From: Planctomycetota bacterium
GTDB lineage: Bacteria; Planctomycetota; Planctomycetia; Gemmatales; Gemmataceae
Direction of reading: 5' to 3'
Assembly (NCBI GenBank): GCA_021781415.1
Contig: JAJXWW010000199.1
Span: 1 to 40,074 of the forward strand
DNA length: 40,074 nt
Made by a program: the position numbers and the translations under genes
Notes under the pieces: model-generated
The model's database searches: none
Told to the model about the DNA's origin: nothing
Seen by the model: the letters and a program-made list of their open reading frames with translations, nothing else
Part shown: positions 15,923 to 23,429 of the stretch, one piece after another
Numbering within the stretch: position 1 is the stretch's first letter
Layout of the letters: each line of letters begins with the position of its first letter

Positions 15923-16840
15923 AATGCCCAAGGCGCGCAGGCGGCGGCGCAGATACCAGCGCTTGAAGCGCTGCATGGGGTGGCGATTGCCCCAGCGCAG
16001 ACGGCCCGTGCGTAAGATGCCTCGATAGGCGTCGAACTGGTTGTAATGCGGAGCGGCTCGGACAGGCGAACGGTTCAAAAGGATCTTCATCGTCTCCGCC
16101 GCCGCCACGCCGGCACACAGCTGGCAGGCGAGTCCGGCAGACGGCCCCCGCCCCGATTGCGGATCGACGGCGGAAAGATCGAGATAGCGCAGGTGCGTCG
16201 CGCGCGGTGCCACGCCGACGGCAAAAGCAATGATTTGGTCCCAGCGATTCATGCCATTATGAAGATCGAAATAGTCGTCGAAGCTCATGCCGCGCGGATC
16301 GAAGACGAGCCAGGCCGTGCTGAAGCCGATCGGACCGGCAGTGACGGCCCAGATGCCGCGACGTCGTGCCTCTCGAAAGAGCAAGCGGCGGGCTTCGATG
16401 GCGAAGAAGTCAATTCCGTCTACGAAGACATCCACGCCGTAAAGAAACTTACCGACATTCTCCTCGGTCACGGCTTCGGTAAAGACGCGCAGATCTGCTT
16501 GTGGATTGATTGCCGCCGCTGTCTCGGCCATGACCTCGGCTTTGCTGCGACCGAGCGTCGCGGTGTTCGCACCGTGCTGGCGATTGAAATTCGCGGCCTC
16601 GAAACGGTCGGGATCGGCAAGGTGAAAAGCACCAATACCAAGCCGGGCAAGTGTGGCAAGGTGAACGCCGCCTACACCGCCCAGACCGGCGATGGCTACA
16701 CGGCTGTTTCGCAGCTTCTCCTGTTCGTCGCGGTTGATAAGCCCCTGATTGCGACAAAAAGCGGCATCATAAGACCATGCCGGCGGTTCCGCCGAAACGG
16801 AGCAGCGTTTTGTAGATAAATCGAGTCGAGAAGTCGTCAT
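15905..16840 (-). CDS. ThiF/MoeB/E1-like adenylyltransferase
   Basis: A 311-residue protein. ATG 16840 is chosen: AGGAG lies 4 nt upstream, and a longer frame runs back into the preceding gene. It has the E1-type nucleotide-binding loop AGLGGVGG (51-58), the acidic DPDRFEAANFNRQ (76-88) with the Asn and Arg-Gln that contact ATP, and CQLC (239-242) as half of a possible zinc site. Family members adenylate a C-terminal carboxylate of a protein or small acid. Seven bases separate it from the membrane-fusion gene, so they are co-transcribed. Its last residues (GEPAA) and stop come from a palindromic repeat, suggesting that the original C-terminus was altered by repeat insertion. Confidence 0.87.
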   Translation of the reverse strand: MTTSRLDLSTKRCSVSAEPPAWSYDAAFCRNQGLINRDEQEKLRNSRVAIAGLGGVGGVHLATLARLGIGAFHLADPDRFEAANFNRQHGANTATLGRSKAEVMAETAAAINPQADLRVFTEAVTEENVGKFLYGVDVFVDGIDFFAIEARRLLFREARRRGIWAVTAGPIGFSTAWLVFDPRGMSFDDYFDLHNGMNRWDQIIAFAVGVAPRATHLRYLDLSAVDPQSGRGPSAGLACQLCAGVAAAETMKILLNRSPVRAAPHYNQFDAYRGILRTGRLRWGNRHPMQRFKRWYLRRRLRALGIGEPAA

Positions 16841-16847
16841 AAGGCTC

Positions 16848-17936
16848 CTAGGGAACAGAGACAGCACTCGTCGTGCTTCGTTGCCCATGGGCAGGTGTGT
16901 CGGCATTGATGCGCACTTGCACTCGCAAATTGACGGGGAGGTCGAGGGTCGTGGAGTCGAGGTCGATGAGGACTTCGCGGTAGTACATGTCCTTGTATTC
17001 GTTGGCCTGGTCGGTTTGGGGGGCGCGTTTGCCCATGCGCGGGATGAGGCGCGAGGCGGTGCCGGTAAACTTTTGGTCGGGGTAGCCGTCGGCGGTGATG
17101 ACGGCACGTTGGCCGACGCGGACGCGGCCAGCGTCGAGTTCCTCGATGAAGGCGCGGACGCGCAGATGCGACAGGTCGGCCATCGTCACGAGCGGTTGCG
17201 CGCTAGTGGGCGTGGCCAATTCGCCAAGCTCGGCGTGGACCTGCAAAATAAGGCCGGGGGAGCGGGCGAGCAAGCGCGTTTTGGCGAGATCGGTTTCGGC
17301 CAGGTGGAGTTTGGCCTCCGCGGCGGCCACCTTACCCTCGGCAATGGCGACATCCTCGGCTCGCGGCGGTGCTTCCACCAGGGCACGTTGGGCGGCGGCC
17401 TCGGCCACGTCCGCCTTGGTTCGCAACACCTTGAAGTGATCGTTGTCGAACTGCTCGCGAGTGGCGGCGTTGGTGTGGATCAGCATTTGCGAGCGTTTGC
17501 GGTCGGCCTCGGCCTGCTGGAGCAAAACGCGCCTCGACTCTTCCAGTGCCGCGGCCGCCTTACGCTTCTCGGCCCGCTCGCCGTTGCGCAAGCGTTCCAA
17601 TTCGGCGCGCGCGACGGCCAAGTCGGCCTTGGCCAGAGCGACCTGCTGTTTCTGTGTATCGTTCGACAACTCCAGCAGCAGCGCGCCGGTTTGCACCTCC
17701 TGGCCTTCGTGAACGTGAACGACGGCGATCGTGCCGGGCACCTCAAGCCGCAGGGCAGCCTCGGGATGCGCCCCCTCGACGACGCCGTTGGCCGCCACCT
17801 GCTCCGGAGCAGGCTCGACCGGTTTGCCGCCGAGATCGGGAACGTTCGGCTGCGTTATGCCGGCAATGTAGAACTGACTGAGAACGCCCGCGAAGGCACC
17901 CACGGCCAGCACAATCGTGATTAACAGTATCCTCAT
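16848..17936 (-). CDS. HlyD/DevB-type periplasmic membrane-fusion protein
   Basis: A 362-residue protein. ATG 17936 overlaps the stop of the ATPase gene in a TGATG, implying translational coupling. One N-terminal membrane segment (RILLITIVLAVGAFAGVL) is followed by a split lipoyl/barrel-sandwich domain (VPGTIAVVHVHEGQEVQTG and, after the hairpin, LARSPGLILQVHAELGELA). Between them lies a long Ala/Glu/Lys-rich alpha-helical hairpin (about residues 95-200). A beta-barrel part follows (LSHLRVRAFIEELDAGRVRVG). It links the inner-membrane ABC transporter to an outer-membrane channel for export. No TolC-like gene is in the window. Confidence 0.88.
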   Translation of the reverse strand: MRILLITIVLAVGAFAGVLSQFYIAGITQPNVPDLGGKPVEPAPEQVAANGVVEGAHPEAALRLEVPGTIAVVHVHEGQEVQTGALLLELSNDTQKQQVALAKADLAVARAELERLRNGERAEKRKAAAALEESRRVLLQQAEADRKRSQMLIHTNAATREQFDNDHFKVLRTKADVAEAAAQRALVEAPPRAEDVAIAEGKVAAAEAKLHLAETDLAKTRLLARSPGLILQVHAELGELATPTSAQPLVTMADLSHLRVRAFIEELDAGRVRVGQRAVITADGYPDQKFTGTASRLIPRMGKRAPQTDQANEYKDMYYREVLIDLDSTTLDLPVNLRVQVRINADTPAHGQRSTTSAVSVP

Positions 17937-18664
17937 CACGCACCCTCACGAAGTAAAGCGGACGCTTCGGAGTCCGCGGACCATTCTCTGGCCAGAGAAC
18001 CGTCTTCCAAATGTAGAATACGATCTGCGAAGGGATAAATACGGCTATCGTGCGTCACCGTCACCAACGTCACGCCGCGTTCTCGCGCCAGCTGGGTGAG
18101 TAACGACATAACCGCTTGGCCATTCTCGGCGTCGAGCGAGGCAGTCGGTTCGTCGGCGAATAGGACGGCAGGACAGTCGGCCAGAGCGCGAGCGATGGCC
18201 ACACGCTGGCACTCTCCGGTACTCAATTGCGCCGGGCGCAGATGGCCTCGTTTCTTCAAACTCATTTGTGCGAGCAAGTCGATGGATTTCTTGGTGGCCG
18301 AACGAAGGGTCTCGCCGCGCATGGTCAGCGACAGGCGGACATTGTCCAAAGCCGAAAGCGTCGGGAACAGATTGAAAGTCTGAAAGATGAAACCGAGATG
18401 CTTACGACGAAAAGCAGTCAGCCGATCCGCGTTGAGTCGGCTCACTTCTCGACCCAACACTTCGACGCGGCCCGAATCAGGCGTGAGAATGCAGCCGAGA
18501 ATCGAAAGCAGTGTCGTTTTACCGCTGCCGGAAGGACCGACCAGAAACACGACCTCGCCCGCAGAGACGGACAGACTAACGTCGCGCAGAATCGTCGCGC
18601 GATGCTGGCCGGCACCGAACGATTTTCCGACATTCTCGGCCACGATGGTCGGCTTTGACGTCAT
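17936..18664 (-). CDS. ABC transporter ATPase (MacB/LolD/DevA type)
   Basis: A 242-residue protein of normal length. Walker A GPSGSGKT (43-50), the Q-loop region FQTFNLFPTLSALDNVRL, signature LSTGECQRVAIARAL, Walker B AVLFADEPTASLD and the H-loop in VTVTHDSR are all present. The signature has LSTGE instead of the usual LSGGQ, as tolerated in this subfamily. GAGGG lies 3 nt before the ATG. With the permease upstream and the fusion protein downstream, it forms a three-part exporter of MacAB/DevBCA type, powered by ATP in the cytoplasm. Confidence 0.93.
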   Translation of the reverse strand: MTSKPTIVAENVGKSFGAGQHRATILRDVSLSVSAGEVVFLVGPSGSGKTTLLSILGCILTPDSGRVEVLGREVSRLNADRLTAFRRKHLGFIFQTFNLFPTLSALDNVRLSLTMRGETLRSATKKSIDLLAQMSLKKRGHLRPAQLSTGECQRVAIARALADCPAVLFADEPTASLDAENGQAVMSLLTQLARERGVTLVTVTHDSRIYPFADRILHLEDGSLAREWSADSEASALLREGA

Positions 18665-18735
18665 TGTCCCTCATCCACGACAACGGGCAAGCGAGTAATC
18701 AAGTCAAGCCTCGCTTGAGGTTTCGGCTCGGTTTA

Positions 18736-19866
18736 TTAGTTTCGCAATACGCTCGCCGGATCAATGCGGCGAATACGCCAGTAAGGCAACCACGCCGCGA
18801 TCAGGCACACCACGACGACCAAGGCCACGCTACCGGCGGCAACCGGCAACGTCAGCATTACCGTCGCCCGCGGCGTACTCATTACACGTCCGATAAACCA
18901 AGCACTGCTCAATCCTAGCATGGAACCCATGAAAGCGTTGGCCAACGCCTGGGCCAACAGAAAGCGGGCGATACAGGAATGATCGGCACCCATCGCCTTG
19001 AGCGTGCCAAATTCCTTGATTCGTTCATTGACAGAGGCATAAAGCGTCTGCGCCACCACAGCCAATCCCACCAGAAGGCCCAAAACGGCAGCAAGACCAA
19101 AACTAATGCCGATGCCCGTGCGCGTCAACCAAAATTCCATGCACATCCAGCTGTAAGTCCGACGGTCGTAGGCGTCCAAGTTCGGCACACGCTCCCGGAT
19201 GCGACGGCACAGCTCTTTCAGTTCCACGCCAGGCTTGGCTTTCACGAGGAAATACGAGCAACCGTCGGATGGAACTCCCATGGTGTAGCGATTGCGAGCG
19301 CGGTCCAACGTGGTGAACACATACGGATTGGTGGTGAAACTAACGATGCCATTGGTCATGCCGACGATTCGCGCGCGTTGCCCGTTGATCTCGCGGATGT
19401 CGCCGACATGGGGATAGCCCAGACGAGCGGCATCGCAAACATCGACCAAGATTCCATCCGGCTTGCGCACGGCACGGGAGTCTCCGTGATCCATTACCCA
19501 GGCGTTGCCCAATAGACTGCCCGGCTCACTACCGACCACAACGACGTTCTCAAAACGGCCGTCCGGCATGGTAGCTTGAGCGAACATGACGACGTAAGGT
19601 TCGGCCTTCGCTACTCCTTCCACGCCGCGGATGCGATGAATCCAGCGTTCGGGGATGAAGGTGCCCATGTCCACGTTGGTCATGTGTTGGTGGCCAACCC
19701 AAATGTCGGCTTGGCCGTAGTCCACCAACAAGCTGGCCTTCTGGATCATACCCAGCAGCAGGCCGCCCTGAAGATTGACTAACACCACGGAAAAGGCAAC
19801 ACCCAACAACGAGGTCAGGAGTTTGCCGCGATCCGCCAACATCGCCTTAATCGCCAACAACCACAT
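18736..19866 (-). CDS. ABC transporter permease (MacB/DevC type)
   Basis: A 376-residue protein with an N-terminal membrane helix (LTSLLGVAFSVVLVNLQGGL), a large periplasmic domain (about residues 45-245) and three C-terminal helices (ISFGLAAVLGLLVGLAVVAQ; FLLAQALANAFMGSMLGLSS; VAAGSVALVVVVCLIAAWLP). This is the FtsX/MacB_PCD layout. The end, WRIRRIDPASVLRN, is the characteristic family terminus. GAGGA lies 5 nt before the ATG. It starts 12 bases after the FeeM-like gene ends, so it is very probably co-transcribed, and the exporter likely moves the product of that enzyme. Confidence 0.92.
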   Translation of the reverse strand: MWLLAIKAMLADRGKLLTSLLGVAFSVVLVNLQGGLLLGMIQKASLLVDYGQADIWVGHQHMTNVDMGTFIPERWIHRIRGVEGVAKAEPYVVMFAQATMPDGRFENVVVVGSEPGSLLGNAWVMDHGDSRAVRKPDGILVDVCDAARLGYPHVGDIREINGQRARIVGMTNGIVSFTTNPYVFTTLDRARNRYTMGVPSDGCSYFLVKAKPGVELKELCRRIRERVPNLDAYDRRTYSWMCMEFWLTRTGIGISFGLAAVLGLLVGLAVVAQTLYASVNERIKEFGTLKAMGADHSCIARFLLAQALANAFMGSMLGLSSAWFIGRVMSTPRATVMLTLPVAAGSVALVVVVCLIAAWLPYWRIRRIDPASVLRN

Positions 19867-19878
19867 GAAATCCTCACT

Positions 19879-20769
19879 TTACCATCGCCTCATACTGCTA
19901 AATCGCTTGCGGAGATCGAGAATTCGTTGGATTTCCTTGGGATCGCACAAGCTCGACTGTTGGCTAAATTTCCGCACGAGACGACGAGGAATTTTTGTCG
20001 GGACGAACAGCGCGTCTTCCGGTAAATCCGTCCCAAAAATCTCCTCATATGTTTTCGGCATCTCATTTTTTATCAAGTCGTAATCGACCCAAAATGCCTC
20101 GGCCGGATGATCTTGAACCGCCGCGTAAGTCTTGGGCTTTCCCATGGGAACAAAACCGAGCACTTTCGTGTAAAAGGGTCGATGGCGCGGATTGACGACG
20201 ATCACGGGCGTATTGCCACCGTGACTCCGGTGATGTTGCATCGCCAACCGGATGAGGCTGAGGAACACTCGAATGAATTCGCGGACATTCAGTCCGGAGT
20301 CTGCTAAGGTAGTCGTTTCGGCAAGCCGCCGTCCCTGTCGCCTTAAGGCGGCGATTTCGTCGGGGTAAACGTCCTCCATAGGCAAGCCAAGTACGGTGTT
20401 GTCCATGACAACGGAGAGCGTGGCCACCACCTTCTGGCGATGTTTGGCGACCAAGGTAAGGGTGTCGGGCAAGGCGTGATAAGAGGTGAAGCGCAAGCGA
20501 CTGGCCCCAGGTGCCTCGTAGCCGCGCGCCCGATAGCTGGACGCCGCTAATTGAAAGGCTTGCTCCCACTCGGATTCCGTGGATGCGATTTTAACTTCAA
20601 TGGATCGAGAGATTCCTTCGACCGGGACGGGCTGCGGAGCTCGCACGATCGGAATCATCGTTAAAGTCTTGCGACTGCGGCGAATGGGAACGGTGGAAAA
20701 AACACTCGAAAACTCGCCATGTCTCGTATTTGTCGTGTATCTTAAATCATCTGGGAGAACCTTCAGCAT
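19879..20769 (-). CDS. FeeM-like N-acyl amino acid synthase (GNAT/autoinducer-synthase fold)
   Basis: A 296-residue protein; GGAGGT lies 6 nt before the ATG. Residues about 55-240 match the FeeM/NasY pattern: an acyl-carrier-binding N-part (SEWEQAFQLAASSYRARGY), LVAKHRQKVVATLSVVMDN (107-123), LGLPMEDVYPDEIAALRRQG (127-146), RRLAETTTLAD, and the C-terminal VNPRHRPFYTKVLGFVPMG with a following Tyr-rich loop. Family members join a fatty acyl chain from acyl carrier protein to the amino group of an amino acid, often tyrosine. It is the first gene of a six-gene minus-strand unit. Its C-terminal 50 residues (PRRLVRKFSQQ, basic) are extra and might act in membrane association. Confidence 0.85.
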   Translation of the reverse strand: MLKVLPDDLRYTTNTRHGEFSSVFSTVPIRRSRKTLTMIPIVRAPQPVPVEGISRSIEVKIASTESEWEQAFQLAASSYRARGYEAPGASRLRFTSYHALPDTLTLVAKHRQKVVATLSVVMDNTVLGLPMEDVYPDEIAALRRQGRRLAETTTLADSGLNVREFIRVFLSLIRLAMQHHRSHGGNTPVIVVNPRHRPFYTKVLGFVPMGKPKTYAAVQDHPAEAFWVDYDLIKNEMPKTYEEIFGTDLPEDALFVPTKIPRRLVRKFSQQSSLCDPKEIQRILDLRKRFSSMRRW

Positions 20770-21520
20770 CGAGTGACCTCCGCCGCATTGACGTCATCGA
20801 GAATTGTGAAAGACTAAGGCGAAGCATCTCCGCACCGCCTAAGTACGCAGCTTAGTTTTCGAGCGAATTCTGTTCATTGCCGAGTGTCGTCCGGACTGGG
20901 TCACCGACAGACACGATGTTAACCGAGAGACGATTCCCAAAAGAAGCTACCGTTGCAACGCAGTCTCATGTGCTTTGACGAGATCTTCAAGCTCACGGAC
21001 TGATGCTTACACTATCGGCAGCATCTCTCGATAAAAAGTCCACCGAGGCGACAAAGGATCGACAGTAGGGAGCGACAGGCAAGCCTTCCTAGCATCGCTT
21101 ACCCCAGATGGGTGGGCAATTCGGGCTGTTCAGAGCGAGTAAATCCCAGTTAACAAACTTCGTCAACGAGCCTAGATGTCTCAAACGTGTTTACAGTTTA
21201 ATTCATCCGAGGCGATTGTCAATGGACAACGCAATTTTTTTGCGAGAGTTTTTCTCGACGGACTCTTCGATCCATTCCTCTTCGCGGAACAGCCCAAACC
21301 CTATCAACTCAAAGATCAGTCAAGCCCATCAATAGGAGAGACCACAATCACAAACTCAGCCGTTATCTAACAACCAGAATTATTTCACAAACAGAAAACA
21401 ACAGGAAAGCCGACGAGGATCGCGCGGACGTCAGCAAGGACGTGACTGCGGGCATACAGGATGCCCCTAAACGCACCTGTAGGGGCCGGGACGCGGAGCG
21501 TGGGAACGAGGAGGCCGAGG
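20770..21520. other. gene-free, relatively AT-rich upstream region of the feeM-like operon
   Basis: About 750 bases upstream of the operon without a supported gene. Small frames (for example 21108-21335 and 21176-21370) lack ribosome sites and family features. The base composition is noticeably less GC-rich than the neighbours, especially 21120-21400. It must hold the operon's promoter. No convincing -35/-10 or sigma-54 match was found close to the start. It ends in a CGTTCCCACGC-type half-site near 21490-21510 beside an Rpn remnant. Confidence 0.45.
20839..20855. promoter_or_regulatory. possible operator dyad upstream of the feeM-like gene
   Basis: CTAAG (20839-20843) and CTTAG (20851-20855) form a dyad with a 7-base spacer, 70 bases before the start codon, and a further CTAAG lies nearby at 20814-20818. 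This spacing is compatible with a dimeric regulator. It is short enough to be chance. Confidence 0.25.
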
Positions 21521-21523
21521 AGG

Positions 21524-21607
21524 AATGCGTGTCATCTGCGGCATGGTCATCTCCTTTTCGTACCGTTCCAGCTCGTCCCAAAAGAGATCGTCTTCCGCCT
21601 TCGGCAG
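21524..21607 (-). pseudogene. short Rpn remnant (second in a stack)
   Basis: The minus strand reads LPKAEDDLFWDELERYEKE then MTMPQMTRI. It is closer to the gene at 13722 (LPKAEDDLFWDELERYEKEK) than to the adjacent copies. It starts directly after the stop of the larger remnant at 21610 and ends at MTRI, joined to a GGAATGCG/CGTTCCC repeat, exactly as at 12366 and 13677. Confidence 0.8.
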
Positions 21608-21609
21608 GG

Positions 21610-21952
21610 CTACGGAGTCTGCATGCGTTGTTTGAAATCATCCAGGGAAGCGGCTTCAAGGGTCCAATCAAACCACTGCTCCAGGAGATTCACATCGGTG
21701 GTCGCTCGAATGCGGGCGGCCAGCTCCTCCGGGACCGCAACCCGGAAACGCCGTTCCAACGCCCGCAGCAACATCTCGGCGCGTCCCTCAGTGCGTCCCT
21801 CGGCGCGCCCCTCGATGCGTCCTCGTTCGAGTCCTCTTCGTTCGATGCGTGTCATGTGCGGCATGGTCTTCTCCTTTTCCCATTGTTCGATCTCATCCCA
21901 AAACAATTCGTCCTCCGCCCCCGGCAGAGGCATGATACCGTCGAGGAGATCG
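21610..21952 (-). pseudogene. 5'-truncated C-terminal half of an Rpn gene
   Basis: It matches the C-terminal third of the gene at 12452: from FDLLDGIMPLPGAEDELFWD through MPHMTRIERRGLERGR, a short EGR repeat and RVAVPEELAARIRATTDVNL to the stop. The N-terminal nuclease core is absent. It begins about 15 bases after the stop of the intact Rpn gene at 21968. A 107-residue product from an internal ATG at 21933 is possible but has no clear ribosome site. Confidence 0.8.
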
Positions 21953-21967
21953 AACGATGCGAGAAGA

Positions 21968-22921
21968 TCAGGCTTGGATGCGTTGCTGGAACTCTTCCAT
22001 CGAGTTGACGGTATAGATCAAATCCAACCATTGTTCGAGCAGATCCATATCGGTATTTTCTCGAATGCGCCCCGCGATGGTCTCGGGTGCAGCAACTCGA
22101 AAGTGTCGCTCCAAAGCTCGCAGCAATATCTCGGCGCGCGCCTCCGCGCGTCCCTCGGCGCGCCCCTCGGCGCGCCCTCGTTCGAGTCCTCTTCGTTCGA
22201 TGCGTGTCATGTGCGGCATGGTCTTCTCCTTTTCCCATTGTTCGATCTCATCCCAAAACAATTCGTCCTCCGCCGCCGGCAGAGGCATGGTACCGTCGAT
22301 CAGGTGGAATAACTCCGCGATGTCGTCGTGGCTCAAGCCGCTCTCGGCCAGCTTGCGATAAAGTCCCATGCGACGGATGCGACGCTGCACCGGATCGTCG
22401 CGCGTTTGCTGGGCCATCAGATGCGACGCCACCACAATCGCAAACGGATTGCTACTCACCTCCAACTCCGCCAGACGCGGCATCAGGTCGAGCAGCTTCA
22501 CGATCGGAAACGTGAAGGTGACGCGGCAGCCCCAAAGGGTATGCGAATAGCGCTTGGGCCTCCACGTCGGGCGATCGTCGGCCAAAATCGCCAAACTGCA
22601 CACCTTGCGTTTGAAGCGATTGAAAATGCGATAGTGATAAACGAACAGGCGTTGGGGAAAGACGGCCTCATAACTGCCTTGAACTTCGAGGTGAATGTAC
22701 AGCAGGCGTTCCTTGCCATTCTTGCGATAGACCTTGACCAACACATCGACGATGCGTTCGCCGATGGCATCCTTGCGCGTCAGCTTGTGCAGTTCTTTAT
22801 CCAGCCATACGTGGCCGCGCGTCCAGTCGATGTCGTCGTGGATCTTGGGAAAGAACAAAGCCAGGAACGGCTGCAAGAAATGTTCCAGCGCTTCCTTCCA
22901 GGTCGAATCGAGATCGGACAT
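21968..22921 (-). CDS. Rpn-family recombination-promoting nuclease / putative transposase
   Basis: A 317-residue protein starting MSDLDSTWKEA at 22921, with GGAGGA upstream and a promoter of the family type. The core has D59 (GERIVDVLVKVY) and E79-x-Q81 (IHLEVQGSYE). Up to about residue 250 it is nearly identical in DNA to the gene at 12452-13444. The charged tail is shorter (GRAEGRAEGRAEARAE), and the C-terminal domain differs (LERHFRVAAPETIAGRIREN then LDLIYTVNSMEEFQQRIQA), resembling the 13722 gene at the very end. It is thus a mosaic. Two remnants follow it, and a thiF fragment lies upstream. Confidence 0.87.
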   Translation of the reverse strand: MSDLDSTWKEALEHFLQPFLALFFPKIHDDIDWTRGHVWLDKELHKLTRKDAIGERIVDVLVKVYRKNGKERLLYIHLEVQGSYEAVFPQRLFVYHYRIFNRFKRKVCSLAILADDRPTWRPKRYSHTLWGCRVTFTFPIVKLLDLMPRLAELEVSSNPFAIVVASHLMAQQTRDDPVQRRIRRMGLYRKLAESGLSHDDIAELFHLIDGTMPLPAAEDELFWDEIEQWEKEKTMPHMTRIERRGLERGRAEGRAEGRAEARAEILLRALERHFRVAAPETIAGRIRENTDMDLLEQWLDLIYTVNSMEEFQQRIQA

Positions 22922-22940
22922 GGCCCGTTCCTCCGCTTGG

Positions 22941-22968
22941 AGGATACCAAGAATTTGGCCGCCGTCAA
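22941..22968 (-). promoter_or_regulatory. sigma-70-type promoter of Rpn gene (copy 3)
   Basis: TTGACG (22968-22963), 16-bp spacer, TATCCT (22946-22941) on the minus strand. It shares both hexamers with the promoters at 13464 and 14698. CCTCC-AAGC-GGAGG again spans the -10 end and the ribosome site. Confidence 0.65.
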
Positions 22969-23026
22969 CCGTATGGCTACCGTCGATGCTTCGCCCGCGG
23001 AGACATCGAGAGTCGGTCAATCGTAC

Positions 23027-23096
23027 GGCGAACCGGCAGCGTAAGCTGGCCGGGTTCGTGCCTCTGCCACCCGGCAGCTTACGCTGCCGGTTCGCC
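23027..23096. repeat. facing pair of short palindromic repeats (duplicate of the pair at 15856)
   Basis: A copy at 23027-23054, with one extra G in the right arm (GCTGGCCGGG), and an inverted copy at 23069-23096. The order, spacing and flanks reproduce 15856-15922, including the GGTCAATC just before, so this block was copied from the thiF-nitroreductase intergenic region or vice versa. Confidence 0.8.
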
Positions 23097-23174
23097 AATG
23101 CCCAAGGCGCGCAGGTGGCGGCGCAGATACCAGCGCTTGAAGCGCTGCATGGGGTGGCGATTGCCCCAGCGCAG
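23068..23174 (-). pseudogene. 107-bp copy of the 3' end of the thiF-like gene
   Basis: Positions 23068-23174 match 15894-16000 with one visible mismatch (23116 T against C). The minus strand would encode the last 32 or so residues of the ThiF-like protein (QRFKRWYLRRRLRALGIGEP at its end). No start or core is present. It lies upstream of an Rpn gene, just as the thiF-like gene lies on that side of the Rpn gene at 13722. Confidence 0.85.
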
Positions 23175-23350
23175 CCGAATGCGAGTCTATCTTGGACTTA
23201 AGATGCCAACGTTTGCCGCAATCGCGGACGGATCGGTACCGTTCGCGCGTCGATCGCGTTCGCCCCGCATCTCATCCTTCGTCTCTCCCCAATTCGCTCG
23301 TGTTGGTGAACGCGGGGTTGCGAGCGTTGGAATGCTCGACGATTCCTCGC

Positions 23351-23379
23351 TTGACCGATGCCGAGGGGGGTGTAAAGAT
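23351..23379 (+). promoter_or_regulatory. conserved element, possible promoter of the 1087-aa paralogue 1
   Basis: TTGACC (23351-23356), 17-bp spacer, AAAGAT (23374-23379). The whole 90 bases before the start codon are nearly identical to 32157-32246 upstream of the second paralogue. The -10 is a poor match, so conservation may only reflect recent duplication. Confidence 0.35.
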
Positions 23380-23429
23380 GGAAGGGGTTATTCTCCATCC
23401 TTCTGGTCCTTCACTCAGAGACGCAACCC

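Noticed and set aside
16881..17924. 347-codon plus-strand frame opposite the membrane-fusion gene
   Set aside because: It is a shadow of an Ala/Glu/Lys-rich gene in GC-rich DNA. The minus-strand frame has clear HlyD features and operon context.
21108..21370. Small plus-strand frames in the AT-richer region
   Set aside because: They overlap each other in different frames and have no ribosome site or recognisable domain.
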